Notes under the pieces: generated by a model | The model's input: the letters and a program-made list of their open reading frames with translations, nothing else | What the model was told of the DNA's origin: nothing | Databases searched by the model: none | In this document: positions 34,225-43,210 of the stretch, in pieces | Numbering within the stretch: position 1 is the first letter of the stretch | How the letters are laid out: the number at the start of each line of letters is the position of its first letter | Source of the DNA: Vagococcus allomyrinae | GTDB taxonomy: Bacteria > Bacillota > Bacilli > Lactobacillales > Vagococcaceae | NCBI RefSeq assembly: GCF_017829975.1 | Contig: NZ_JAEEGA010000003.1 | Span: 124,001 to 188,000 of the forward strand | Direction of reading: 5' to 3' | Length of the DNA stretch: 64,000 bases | Made by a program: the position numbers and the translations under genes

Positions 34225-35097
34225 CTACTTTTCTAGCCAGTCTTTTTTAGTTTCAAACATTTTTTCTTTAAAGGCATTTGCCATGATTTGGTAGCCTAGA
34301 TTATTGGGGTGAAAGTTATCCACTTCTGAAATCAGATTATTGAGGCTGCCTCCTGAAGAACTCGTGGAAGTCTCTGTCGTGTCACTGCCGATCCCTATTT
34401 GCCCGTTTAACCCCTTATAAAGCGAATCGTTGATCGGAATGAAGTAAACCTTCTGCTCGTCTTTAATCGCCTCTTTAGCCCCGTCATTCCACAACGTGAC
34501 AATATCTTGCATTTCACTGACTTCCTGAAAACTTAAATAAAAGGGGTTGTATATCCCCATTAAGTAAATCGGCGCCTCAGAGTTATAGCTGCGAATTTCA
34601 GCGATTAACAAGCCTAATTGTTTTTTAAATTCTTCAAGCGGTTTATCGAAGGTTTCATAGGAAATATCGTTCATAAATTCCGATTTCACGACTTTCATCA
34701 AGTCGTTTCCGCCAACCGTCAACGTGATAAAATCCGCTTCTTTAAGCCCTGTTTGAATCTCTTCGTTCTTCTTAATTCGCTTTAATATTTGATCACTGCG
34801 ATCGCCGGCCTTGCCAAAATTATCAGAATGAATGGCATCAATCCCCGTTTCTTCACTGATCGCTTGTTTTAGCAGTGGCACATACCCCCCTGACTTAGTC
34901 GTATCTCCAACGCCTTCAGTCAAGGAATCACCGATCGCCGCAAAGTTAAGCAATTGTTTTTCCTGGCTCTTTTCTGCGGTCTGCTCTCCAAACATCGGTT
35001 GAGCCTTCGGGATCAGCGCTGCTAAGGCCATAAACCCAATGACACATGCCAAGATTAGCACGCCGAGACTATAAGAATATTTTTGTATTAGTTTCAT
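34225..35097 (-). CDS. Secreted SGNH/GDSL hydrolase (YpmR-like)
   Basis: 290 residues. An N-terminal hydrophobic anchor or signal (SLGVLILACVIGFMALAAL) is followed by an SGNH hydrolase: block I FAAIGDSLTEGVGD, block II Gly in KAGDRSDQIL, block III TVGGNDLMK and block V DNFHPNNLGYQ. The catalytic Ser, Asp and His are present. A Ser/Thr-rich insertion (DTTETSTSSSGG) precedes the last block. Likely an extracellular lipase or esterase acting on membrane or wall lipids. First gene of the run with ypmS; start behind AGGAGATAAAAC. Confidence 0.87.
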   Translation of the reverse strand: MKLIQKYSYSLGVLILACVIGFMALAALIPKAQPMFGEQTAEKSQEKQLLNFAAIGDSLTEGVGDTTKSGGYVPLLKQAISEETGIDAIHSDNFGKAGDRSDQILKRIKKNEEIQTGLKEADFITLTVGGNDLMKVVKSEFMNDISYETFDKPLEEFKKQLGLLIAEIRSYNSEAPIYLMGIYNPFYLSFQEVSEMQDIVTLWNDGAKEAIKDEQKVYFIPINDSLYKGLNGQIGIGSDTTETSTSSSGGSLNNLISEVDNFHPNNLGYQIMANAFKEKMFETKKDWLEK

Positions 35098-35134
35098 GTT
35101 TTATCTCCTACTTAACTCATTTGACATGATGATC

Positions 35135-35257
35135 GATCGTTCCCATTAAATACTCAGCCTTTACCGTTAAACTTTCAGCCAAAAAAAAGCTGAAAGCACC
35201 ACTCTTGGCGGATGATTATGCGAATTATCCAAAGGAACTATCTGATTGATTATTTAA
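35135..35257. repeat. Dispersed intergenic repeat, copy 2
   Basis: The longest copy. Inverted ends are GATCGTTCC (35135-35143) and GGAACTATC (35234-35242); the conserved outer flank TGATTATTTAA runs to 35257. The interior holds an ACTTTCAGC / GCTGAAAG hairpin (35171-35196) with an A-rich loop. Its reverse complement shares the exact 20-mer TTGGATAATTCGCATAATCA with copy 4, then about 40 further nearly identical bases across the hairpin. It lies between the GDSL hydrolase and degV. Confidence 0.8.
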
Positions 35258-35285
35258 GATGAGGTATCTAGCTTAAATAATGATT

Positions 35286-35314
35286 AAAAAAAACAGACCA
35301 GCAGCGTGATCTGT
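35286..35314 (-). terminator. Terminator of degV
   Basis: Minus-strand hairpin beginning ACAGATCACG and closing CTGGTCTGT, then a run of U (plus A run 35286-35293). Confidence 0.75.
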
Positions 35315-35323
35315 TATTGACAA

Positions 35324-36163
35324 TTACTCTGTATATAACATAACAGCGAAGGCACCCTTGCCTGTATGGGTAGCGATGATGGATGACGCATCCAAAACAG
35401 GAATGGAGATATTAGGAAACATCTCTTGCAATCCTTCTTTAAAACGCTCAGCTGTTTCTATTCCATCTGCATGAGTAATGGCAATCTTTTTAATATTCGT
35501 CATTTTAGCTAATTCCACTTTCAGTTCATCGAACCATTTATAGAAGGCTTTGGCTCCCCGTCCTTTGGTCAAAGTCACCAGTTCTGAATCCAGCAATTGC
35601 ATGATAACGCGAATATTAAAGATATTTCCAATCACACCTGTTGCCCGACTAATCCGTCCACCTTTGACTAAATTATCGAGAGAGGCCACGCCAATATATA
35701 ACAAACTATTAGCCTTTACTTCCTTGACCTTTGTGATAATCTCTTCCTTAGATTTTCCAGCTTGGGCCATTTCAGCCGCCTCGATTACTTGAAAAGCTAA
35801 GCCTTGATCCGTAAAGGTACTATCGATCACGGTAACATCACTTTTTGATAAAGTTGCAGCTTGTTGGGCCGTATTGACCGTGCCACTGATTAATTCTGTC
35901 ATATGAATTGAGATGATAGCACTACCATCAGCCCCTAGCTTATCATAAAGTTCAACAAACTCACCGATTGGCGGTTGGCTGGTCTTAGGTAACGCTTTGG
36001 CATTTTCCATCATCGTCATAAATTGGCTACCAGATAGATCCGAATCATTGTAGATAACACCATCTATCATCACGGAAAGTGAGACAATTTCGATGTTCAA
36101 TTTTTCCGCCATCCCCGGCTCCATATTACAAGATGAATCAGTGACTATTTTTACTTTTGACAT
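35324..36163 (-). CDS. DegV family fatty-acid-binding protein
   Basis: 279 residues of the DegV/FakB family: KIVTDSSCNMEPGMAEKL at the start, TSQPPIGEFVELYDKL, IISIHMTELISGTVNTAQQAA, and VKGGRISRATGVIGNIFNIRV, the lipid-cavity region. Proteins of this fold bind a fatty acid and, as FakB, present it to the kinase FakA for phosphorylation and entry into phospholipid synthesis. Start behind AAAGGATGGAG. The fakA gene is not in the window, so the FakB role is an inference from the family. Confidence 0.88.
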   Translation of the reverse strand: MSKVKIVTDSSCNMEPGMAEKLNIEIVSLSVMIDGVIYNDSDLSGSQFMTMMENAKALPKTSQPPIGEFVELYDKLGADGSAIISIHMTELISGTVNTAQQAATLSKSDVTVIDSTFTDQGLAFQVIEAAEMAQAGKSKEEIITKVKEVKANSLLYIGVASLDNLVKGGRISRATGVIGNIFNIRVIMQLLDSELVTLTKGRGAKAFYKWFDELKVELAKMTNIKKIAITHADGIETAERFKEGLQEMFPNISIPVLDASSIIATHTGKGAFAVMLYTE

Positions 36164-36294
36164 ATTTAGACTCCATCCTTTAAAAAAAGAAATTATTCGT
36201 GTAGAATAGATACCAGAGAGATATCATATAAGTTAAGTATAACAGATTAACTGATGATTTTCACTCATTACGTCGTCAAAAAAGGTGGATAATT

Positions 36295-36939
36295 ATGGAA
36301 CATACCCTATTTTCAAAGAAATACTTAATTGTCAATGAGGTCTTAAATGCGGTCACCCACGGGATTGGCGTTGGTTTAAGCATCGCCGGCTTAGTGATTC
36401 TCTTGATTAAAGGCGCCCGACTAGGCTCAGCGACTCACATCGTCGCCTATGCCATTTACGGGGCCACCCTGATTTTACTTTTTCTTGCCTCAACACTTTT
36501 TCACAGTTTAATCTTCACAAAAGCCAAAAAAGTCTTTCAAGTTTTCGATCACAGTTCAATCTATCTCTTGATCGCTGGTAGCTATACACCTTTCTGTTTA
36601 CTGACCATTAAGGGCTGGCTAGGCTGGACACTTTTTGTCATCATCTGGTTAATGGCCCTATTAGGTGTCATCTACAAATCGATTTGGCTTGCAAAAAAAG
36701 GCAATTCTGCGGTAATCATCTACATTATCATGGGGTGGCTCTGTCTGGCGGCTGTTAAACCACTTTATGAGGGGTTAGGTCCCGTCGGCACTGGTCTCTT
36801 AGCTCTAGGTGGGGTTTCTTACACAGTGGGTGCGATCTTTTACAGCATGAAAAACATCAAATTTATGCACGTCGTTTGGCACCTCTTCGTTATGCTTGGA
36901 GCCGGGTTGATGTACTTCTCAATTTTGCTTTATACCTAA
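36295..36939 (+). CDS. Haemolysin III family membrane protein (YqfA/PAQR)
   Basis: 214 residues with seven hydrophobic helices. Family marks are EVLNAVTHGIGVGLSIAGL, TLFHS in helix 2-3, FDHSSIYLLIAGSYTPF, and the C-terminal HVVWHLFVMLGAG with conserved histidines that bind zinc in the PAQR superfamily. Named after Bacillus cereus haemolysin III, but the physiological role is probably in membrane lipid homeostasis. Start behind AAAAGGTGG. Monocistronic with a strong terminator. Confidence 0.9.
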   Translation: MEHTLFSKKYLIVNEVLNAVTHGIGVGLSIAGLVILLIKGARLGSATHIVAYAIYGATLILLFLASTLFHSLIFTKAKKVFQVFDHSSIYLLIAGSYTPFCLLTIKGWLGWTLFVIIWLMALLGVIYKSIWLAKKGNSAVIIYIIMGWLCLAAVKPLYEGLGPVGTGLLALGGVSYTVGAIFYSMKNIKFMHVVWHLFVMLGAGLMYFSILLYT

Positions 36940-36944
36940 AACCG

Positions 36945-36978
36945 AAACGAGGCTGGGACAGTAGTCCCAGCCTCGTTT
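36945..36978. terminator. Bidirectional terminator
   Basis: Perfect 15-base stem AAACGAGGCTGGGAC / GTCCCAGCCTCGTTT with a four-base loop, between the convergent haemolysin III family gene and racD. Confidence 0.92.
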
Positions 36979-36982
36979 GCGA

Positions 36983-37696
36983 TTAGTGACGTTCAGCTAA
37001 GGCTAGCTCGATCGTCTTATCGACTAATTCTGATTGAGCATCCACAACTGGATAATCAGCATTCATCGTCACTTCTTGCATCAATGATAACTCTGTACAT
37101 CCCAAAACAACGACGTCACACTGTTCCTGCTTGATCATCGTATCCAAAATTTCAAGATACAAAGCCTGATTCAAAAACTTCTGCTCTTTCACATCCCGAT
37201 AAATCAAGTTCATCACATCGTCTTGAACGGATTGATTTGGATAGACGACCTCAAACAGCTCATCGCTAAACTCTCTACCGTAAGCGCCAGAATTAACGGT
37301 TCCTTGAGTCGCCAATAAAGCCACTCTTATTTTTGACTCTCGCGAAAATCGTTCTTTCACCTTTTCTGCGGCGATTCTTGGCATATGCAGAATTGGAATC
37401 GGCGTTACCGCTTGAAGCTCTTCATAAAATGTATGAGCGGTATTACAGGTCAAAACAAAAAAATGAGGATTCAAGGCCGACTGTTGTTTTAAATCTTCGG
37501 TCAGTGCGGTCACTGGACTCGCCAAAGAAGAATCTAGAATATAAGCGGTTCGATCTGGCACAGTCGCATGATTCACAAGTATATAATTTAAGTAATCCTG
37601 ATCTGTATGAGCTGGTGTGCGACTATTTAACACACGCACAAAACTCTCCGTCGCCAAGGTCCCCATCCCACCTAAAATGGTAAAAAAGTTTTTCAT
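36983..37696 (-). CDS. racD: Aspartate racemase
   Basis: 237 residues of the Asp/Glu racemase family: ILGGMGTLATESF at the start, the first catalytic Cys in VLTCNTAHTFY, and the second in VVLGCTELSLM. Both catalytic Cys are present, so it should interconvert L- and D-Asp without cofactor. It lies two bases after the D-aspartate ligase gene, the arrangement of aslfm and racEfm in Enterococcus faecium, so its job is probably to supply D-Asp for the peptidoglycan cross-bridge. Glutamate racemase (murI) is less likely because of this context. Confidence 0.88.
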   Translation of the reverse strand: MKNFFTILGGMGTLATESFVRVLNSRTPAHTDQDYLNYILVNHATVPDRTAYILDSSLASPVTALTEDLKQQSALNPHFFVLTCNTAHTFYEELQAVTPIPILHMPRIAAEKVKERFSRESKIRVALLATQGTVNSGAYGREFSDELFEVVYPNQSVQDDVMNLIYRDVKEQKFLNQALYLEILDTMIKQEQCDVVVLGCTELSLMQEVTMNADYPVVDAQSELVDKTIELALAERH

Positions 37697-37698
37697 AA

Positions 37699-38943
37699 TT
37701 ATCCCTTATTTTCTTTAAAGTATTGTTTAAACCGTTTGTGATAGTTATAAAACATATAGTGCATCAATAATTTGCGTTTTAAACTGCTGTCTTTCTTATA
37801 AAAAACCGTGGTGCCTGACTTGCCTTCACGAAGTAACTGTAGAGCTTTCGCTTTATCGGGACTATCTTTGACATAAGTCTTAAAGATCTTCTCAGGTATC
37901 CCCATCCAAAGTCTATCGCCTTTGCCCAAAACAGTCTCTGTAAACGGCTTACCAAATACCCGATCCTCAGTTACATAACGGGCTAAATTATAGCCGTTCA
38001 AGGTCACATAAAAACTACTTCGCCCTTGACGCAAGTTAATTTCAAATAATTTGTACTCCCCATCTCGAGGGTCGTATTTCATGTCGAAGTTAGCAAAACC
38101 TGTATAGTTAATCTTTTCCAAGAAAGCTTTAATCGTGCTGTAAATCTTTTCATTGTAATCTGGGAGGATGGTCACATAATTACCAATTGACGCTGGCGTT
38201 GGGTCTTCCAACAGCGGATGACCTAAACACATCATTCGCACATTTGACGCTTCATCAACGTAGGCATTTAAGACCCGCATGTTATCATCATCACCGGGAA
38301 TAAAGTCTTGACAAATCATTTCCGATGAATAGCCTGCTTGGTAGATCCGCCCAAGAATCAATTCAAATTCCTGCTGGCTTTTGATGGTAAAGGCCTTTTT
38401 ACGCCCTTCAAACTGAGCACTCAAGTATTCCACACTATTAGCTGGCTTTAACGCCACAGGAAACTCAAATGGCAAGCTAATAGCCCCATCTCCCTCCGCC
38501 ATTTCCTTTGTGATGATCAAGGTTTTGGGGTAAGGCAAACCAAACTCTTCGCAAACATCATAAAAACTAACTTTGTTCATTAAGCGTTGAAATAATTCAA
38601 TATCAATATAAGGACAGATAAAATCTTTAGATAGTTCTTCTTTATGAGTTGATACTAGTTCTGCATACCCATCCCCACAGGCAATCAATAAATACTTCTT
38701 AGTCGTGTCCGTCCGCTCTTTCACCAACTTGCGCATCGTGTTGATAAAAACTGGATCAGTATCAAAGCCATTGTGAACATTGACCGTGACAATTTTACTG
38801 TAATTAGTCGGCGCTAACTGCTCTGAAGCATGGGCTTCTGACACAATGCCATATTCTTCATAAAATGAGCGTGCCATGCCATATACATTGATGTCACTCC
38901 CTAAAAGTATTGGCTGAAAATCTGTTTGAGTGTTTTGTTGCAT
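37699..38943 (-). CDS. aslA: D-aspartate ligase (ATP-grasp), peptidoglycan cross-bridge
   Basis: About 414 residues. The N-terminal PILLGSDINVYGMARSF is the pattern of the E. faecium enzyme Aslfm, and KYLLIACGDGYAEL, FPVALKPANSVEYL (ATP-grasp lysine), QDFIPGDDDNMRV, MCLGHPLLEDPTPASIGNY and FEINLRQGRSSF follow in order. It activates D-Asp as beta-aspartyl phosphate and attaches it to the Lys epsilon-amine of the UDP-MurNAc-pentapeptide. It sits between murE and racD. The frame could begin at a GTG overlapping murE (38955), but the ATG at 38943, right after the murE stop, is better spaced from GGAAGTGGG. Confidence 0.92.
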   Translation of the reverse strand: MQQNTQTDFQPILLGSDINVYGMARSFYEEYGIVSEAHASEQLAPTNYSKIVTVNVHNGFDTDPVFINTMRKLVKERTDTTKKYLLIACGDGYAELVSTHKEELSKDFICPYIDIELFQRLMNKVSFYDVCEEFGLPYPKTLIITKEMAEGDGAISLPFEFPVALKPANSVEYLSAQFEGRKKAFTIKSQQEFELILGRIYQAGYSSEMICQDFIPGDDDNMRVLNAYVDEASNVRMMCLGHPLLEDPTPASIGNYVTILPDYNEKIYSTIKAFLEKINYTGFANFDMKYDPRDGEYKLFEINLRQGRSSFYVTLNGYNLARYVTEDRVFGKPFTETVLGKGDRLWMGIPEKIFKTYVKDSPDKAKALQLLREGKSGTTVFYKKDSSLKRKLLMHYMFYNYHKRFKQYFKENKG

Positions 38944-38944
38944 T

Positions 38945-40459
38945 TTAATACCCACTTCCTATTAACGTTTCTGTAATTTTTAAATCTCCCTCATAAGGAA
39001 TTCGCTGGCCCTCTACGATCTGATATAAGTCATTTCCTTTACCTGCTAACACTACCACATCTTCTGCTTTAGCAGTCTCTAAAGCAAAGGTAATCGCTGC
39101 TTTACGATCCAAAATAATCCGTCGCTCCACCCGCTCAACGAGTGCTGCCGTAATATCTGCAATAATCATCTCAGGAGCTTCATTTCCCGGATCATCAGTG
39201 GTCAAGATGGCCACATCGGCGAAATCAGATAAAACACGACCAAAGTCCGCTCGTCTGGATACCCCTTTTCCACCTGTGCTGCCAATCACCACATACAATT
39301 GACCGGCTGGATGCTCTAATCTGACAAAAGATAACAGTGTTTGCAGACTCAAATAATTATGAGCATAATCCACATAGACACTCGTCCCTTTACCTGTCAC
39401 CATTTTTTCCATTCGGCCAGCAACTCTCGCCTTAGACAAGCCTGTGTGAATGGCCTGCTGATCGGCACCGACTAAGGAAGTTGCCATTATGGCGCTAAGG
39501 GCATTCCCCTGATTAAAGTCGCCTAATAGATTAATGCCATAGGTACCAGTAACCTTTAGGACGTCTTGATGACTGGTCACTTCAAACTCGCCACCAGCTA
39601 AGGAATGAAAGCGATAGTCCGCTTCTGGGCAATCTTGACCATAAGTTAGCACCTCACTAGTGTTAGCTCGGCTAAACTCTGCCAACATCTCAAAATAATC
39701 AGAATCACGATTGAGAATGACTTGCTTCGAATGGTGCAATAGTTGTCGTTTACAATAAAAATAGTCATCAAAATCAGGGTGTTCAATCGCCCCAATATGA
39801 TCAGGCGAAATATTTAAAAAGACTCCTACATCAAAAGACAAACCATAGACACGATTCGTTTTATAGGCTTGTGAGGAGACTTCCATAATTAAATGACTCA
39901 TGCCGTTTGTCACAGCTTCACGCATCATCCGATACAAGTCTAAGGATTCTGGCGTAGTCAACAAGGACTTCGTTGCTGTCTTCCCATCTAAAATGGTCTC
40001 CATCGTTGAAAACAAGGCTGTTTTTTCCTTGGTGGCAATCTCCATGATGTACTTACAGAAGTACGCAGCTGTTGTTTTCCCTTTGGTTCCCGTATAGGCA
40101 ATAATTTTTAATTCATTTTGCGGATAGCCATAAAAAGCCATGCTGATAACAGCCATTGCTTTTTTGATATCTGTCACAATAATTCCTACCCCATGATGTT
40201 CCACTTCATACACGGTTTCTGCCACATAGAAAAAAGCGCCAGCTGAGATAGCCTGCTCTAAATATGATTGTTTAAACCCTATGCCTTTACAGAAGAAAAG
40301 CGAGCCTTCTTGAATCGTTCTAGAGTCATAAGTTAAATGGCCGATAGTGAGAGTATCAACAGCTTTTGGTGTTTGATAGGACCACTGATTTTGATAGATA
40401 AATTCTTTTAATAAGTCGTGTTCGATTAATCGTTGTGTTAAAGTTTCTAAAGATAGCAT
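38945..40459 (-). CDS. murE: UDP-N-acetylmuramyl tripeptide synthetase (MurE family)
   Basis: 504 residues with the Mur ligase architecture: N-terminal UDP-binding domain (LTYDSRTIQEGSLFFC), central ATPase with P-loop AYTGTKGKTT, the LTTPESLDLYRMM substrate loop, and VGVFLNISPDHIG; the C-terminal domain has DYAHNYLSL and TTDDPGNEAP. The last motif stands where meso-DAP enzymes have DNPR; it fits an L-Lys adding enzyme. L-Lys at position 3 is needed for the D-Asp bridge made by the next gene, so the context agrees. Whether this is the only murE of the organism cannot be told here. Confidence 0.87.
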   Translation of the reverse strand: MLSLETLTQRLIEHDLLKEFIYQNQWSYQTPKAVDTLTIGHLTYDSRTIQEGSLFFCKGIGFKQSYLEQAISAGAFFYVAETVYEVEHHGVGIIVTDIKKAMAVISMAFYGYPQNELKIIAYTGTKGKTTAAYFCKYIMEIATKEKTALFSTMETILDGKTATKSLLTTPESLDLYRMMREAVTNGMSHLIMEVSSQAYKTNRVYGLSFDVGVFLNISPDHIGAIEHPDFDDYFYCKRQLLHHSKQVILNRDSDYFEMLAEFSRANTSEVLTYGQDCPEADYRFHSLAGGEFEVTSHQDVLKVTGTYGINLLGDFNQGNALSAIMATSLVGADQQAIHTGLSKARVAGRMEKMVTGKGTSVYVDYAHNYLSLQTLLSFVRLEHPAGQLYVVIGSTGGKGVSRRADFGRVLSDFADVAILTTDDPGNEAPEMIIADITAALVERVERRIILDRKAAITFALETAKAEDVVVLAGKGNDLYQIVEGQRIPYEGDLKITETLIGSGY

Positions 40460-40560
40460 AACTAACTCACTGTCTCCTCTCGTCCTTATTGATTATAGCA
40501 TAGACCGGCATTACTTTGGAAATAGCCGCTGAGAGCTTTCACACTCAGACTATTGCGCTA

Positions 40561-40600
40561 AAAAAGAAGAGACCGAGACATAGTCTCAGCCTGTCTTCTG
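40561..40600 (-). terminator. Terminator of the asparagine synthase gene
   Basis: Minus-strand imperfect hairpin around GAGACTATGTCTC ending in TCTTCTTTTTT (plus A run 40561-40566), just past the asnB stop. Confidence 0.7.
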
Positions 40601-40628
40601 TCTTTTTCCGTAAGGCTTCCCATCTGAT

Positions 40629-42500
40629 TTAACTTTGGGGAATAACTGGCTTAGCTTCATCAATAAAGAAAATTTTATACCACGTTAAGAAGGTAAAGAT
40701 CGTCCAGATTTTCCGACGATCATCATTTTCATTGTTAAAATTACCGTCTAGCATTTGTAAAATTTTAGCTTGGTCGAAAAACTCCGTCACAAATTCCTGT
40801 GAAAAAATGGCTCTTACTTGTTGATAGTATTTATCCGTTCGTAACCAATCTTTAATCGGCACTGGAAAACCCAGTTTTTCTCGATCCGCCCACTCATCAG
40901 GTAAATGACGATTAGCGGCTTTACGAAAAGCGAACTTCGTATTCTCTTCATTTAATAAGTACTTAGTTGGAACTTGTTCAGCAACTTCCATCATGCGAAT
41001 GTCCAATAATGGCACCCGTAGTTCAATGGAGTGAGCCATGCTCAATTTATCAGCTTTCAGCAATATGTCTTTTGGCATCCACTGATGAAGATCCAAGTAC
41101 TGCATTTTTTTGACTTCAGATAAGTCTTTGACTTTTTTATATTGACGGTCCACAATTGCTTTAACCGACTCACTTTGACGATAGTTAGGTTGCAACAGTT
41201 GATCTGCTTCTTGTTCTTCAAAAACGTTCGCCTGACCAATAAAGAAGTCTTCGGCGGGGGCTAATGAGGTATACAAGTGCATGCTCCCTTTAAAATTAGG
41301 CGCTTTTTTTATCGTGCGAGCGATCGAGTAGCGGGCTTTTTTAGGTAATTTTTTTAAGGCTTCAGCAAAGACACGAACTGGTCTTGACCGCGTATTAAAG
41401 CCGTAGTTTTGATAACCGGCAAACAATTCATCCGCCCCTTCACCAGACAAGACAACCGTTACATCTTCGCTGGCCATCTGAGCTAAGAAATACAGCGGCA
41501 CACAGGAGGGATTAGAGTCTGGCTCATCCAAGTAATACTGAATCGTTGGAAAATAATCAAAAGCCTCGTCACCTGTCACTACTTTAGAGGTATTGTTTAA
41601 GCCAATTTTATCGGTTAAGCGCTTCGCCTCATGTGACTCATTATAGGACTTATCACCAAAACCAATCGAAAAGGTATTATCTGGTCTTAAGACAGAAGCA
41701 ACGTAACTTGAGTCGACGCCGCTGGAAAGAAAGGCCCCTACTTTTACTTCGCCAATCGAATGAGCTGCCACTGACTCCTTAACGGCCTCATCGATCATGT
41801 CCACAGTTTCTTCCAAAGTCATTTCTTTTTCTTGGAAATCAGCATCCCAATATTTTTCAATCGTTAATTTATTGTTTTTGTATGTATAGTAGTGACCTTC
41901 TGGAATTCGATAAACGTCTTTAAAGAAGGTTTCCTCTAAAGCCGAATACTGAAAGGTCATATAGGGTTTTAACGCCTTTTTGTTTAACGCTTTATTAAAA
42001 TCTGGGTGAACCAGAAAACTCTTAATTTCAGAGCCAAACATAAACGTATCATTCATTTCGGCAAAATAGAAGGGTTTAATGCCGAAATGATCGCGAGCAC
42101 CAAATAATTCTTTGGTTTCTCTGTCCCAGATAGCAAAGGTAAACATGCCACGCAGTTGTTTGACAATATCGACGCCATATTCTTCGTACCCGTGTAAAAT
42201 AACCTCGGTGTCAGCCTTTGTCCGGAACACATGTCCTTTGGCTAGTAAATCATCCTTAATCTCTTGAAAATTATATATTTCACCATTAAAAATGATTACC
42301 TTCGTTTCATCCTCATTAAATATCGGCTGAGAACCGCCTGCTAAATCAATAATACTTAAACGGCGAAAGCCTAATGCCACTTGATCATCTATAAACTCAC
42401 CGGAACTATTCGGACCGCGATGGATAATGGTATCCATCATGTTCTCAATAATTTCTTGCTTATTCTCTTTTGTATTGACAAAACCGACAATACCACACAT
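40629..42500 (-). CDS. asnB: Glutamine-hydrolysing asparagine synthase (AsnB, possibly AsnH-type)
   Basis: 623 residues. The class II glutaminase domain starts MCGIVGF with the nucleophile Cys2, which fixes the start at the second ATG (42500). The synthase domain has the pyrophosphate loop FLSSGVDSSYVA, VLSGEGADELFAGYQNYG and KADKLSMAHSIELRVPLLD. It forms an amide on an aspartyl carboxylate with glutamine and ATP. It is the gene just upstream of murE-aslA-racD on the same strand. In Lactococcus lactis an asparagine synthase homologue, AsnH, amidates cross-bridge D-Asp; that is a real alternative to free asparagine synthesis here. Ribosome binding site AGGAAGATGG. Confidence 0.9.
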   Translation of the reverse strand: MCGIVGFVNTKENKQEIIENMMDTIIHRGPNSSGEFIDDQVALGFRRLSIIDLAGGSQPIFNEDETKVIIFNGEIYNFQEIKDDLLAKGHVFRTKADTEVILHGYEEYGVDIVKQLRGMFTFAIWDRETKELFGARDHFGIKPFYFAEMNDTFMFGSEIKSFLVHPDFNKALNKKALKPYMTFQYSALEETFFKDVYRIPEGHYYTYKNNKLTIEKYWDADFQEKEMTLEETVDMIDEAVKESVAAHSIGEVKVGAFLSSGVDSSYVASVLRPDNTFSIGFGDKSYNESHEAKRLTDKIGLNNTSKVVTGDEAFDYFPTIQYYLDEPDSNPSCVPLYFLAQMASEDVTVVLSGEGADELFAGYQNYGFNTRSRPVRVFAEALKKLPKKARYSIARTIKKAPNFKGSMHLYTSLAPAEDFFIGQANVFEEQEADQLLQPNYRQSESVKAIVDRQYKKVKDLSEVKKMQYLDLHQWMPKDILLKADKLSMAHSIELRVPLLDIRMMEVAEQVPTKYLLNEENTKFAFRKAANRHLPDEWADREKLGFPVPIKDWLRTDKYYQQVRAIFSQEFVTEFFDQAKILQMLDGNFNNENDDRRKIWTIFTFLTWYKIFFIDEAKPVIPQS

Positions 42501-42644
42501 AGCCATCTTCCTATCTCTATCCTAAATTTACCTTTGCAGGTCAGTCATTTCTTGATTTATGCTAAAATTGCTCTTCTAGGAGTATAACATATTTTATTTT
42601 TGGCTTCAATCTGCCTGTTTAATAGACACTGGCTTTTGTAAGAA

Positions 42645-42686
42645 TAAAAAAACTCCAGCGTTAGTTAAGATACTAACGCCGGGGTT
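42645..42686 (-). terminator. Terminator of folA
   Basis: Minus-strand hairpin with core ACTAACGC / GCGTTAGT and outer CCCC/CTCC pairing, then a long U run (plus A run 42645-42652). It adjoins the folA stop. Confidence 0.85.
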
Positions 42687-43181
42687 TTAATTTGCTTTTC
42701 GCTGATAGGTTTCAAATGAATGTTTAAAGACATTTTTATCATCCACAAGTCCTTCGCTAATATTAATCATCGTCCACTCTTCCCAATTAACAGGAGGGAA
42801 ATAGGTGTCCCCTTCAAAACTTTCATGAATAACCGTCCGATACAGCACGGAACAATTTGGTAAAAATTCCTGGTAGACCTTTGCTCCTCCAGTAATAAAG
42901 GTAATCCCTTCAAAACTCTCTGCGTAAGTCAACACTTCTTGAAGTGAATGCATTACTTCCACGCCGTCTGCCAGATAATTCGCATCACTGGTTAACACAA
43001 TTGTCCGACGATTAGGTAATGGTCGTTTTCCCATTCCCTCAAAGGTCGTTCTCCCCATAACAATTGTGTTGTTTTCGGTTGTACTTTTGAAAAATGCTAA
43101 ATCATTTGGCAAATGCCACGGTAATTTATCATCCTTGCCAATCAACCCGTTCTCGTCTTGCGCCCATATCGCAGCTAACAT
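42687..43181 (-). CDS. folA: Dihydrofolate reductase
   Basis: 164 residues. Standard DHFR with AAIWAQDENGLIGKDDKLPW, HLPNDLAFFK (catalytic acidic residue Asp in PNDL), the NADPH-binding MGRTTFEGMGKRPLPNR, and FITGGAKVY. It reduces dihydrofolate to tetrahydrofolate with NADPH, the trimethoprim target. It follows thyA by 29 bases in the usual thyA-folA pair: ThyA makes dihydrofolate and DHFR recycles it. Start behind TAGGAGG. Confidence 0.96.
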   Translation of the reverse strand: MLAAIWAQDENGLIGKDDKLPWHLPNDLAFFKSTTENNTIVMGRTTFEGMGKRPLPNRRTIVLTSDANYLADGVEVMHSLQEVLTYAESFEGITFITGGAKVYQEFLPNCSVLYRTVIHESFEGDTYFPPVNWEEWTMINISEGLVDDKNVFKHSFETYQRKAN

Positions 43182-43210
43182 ATTTAAAATCCTCCTAAAA
43201 AATTCCCCAA

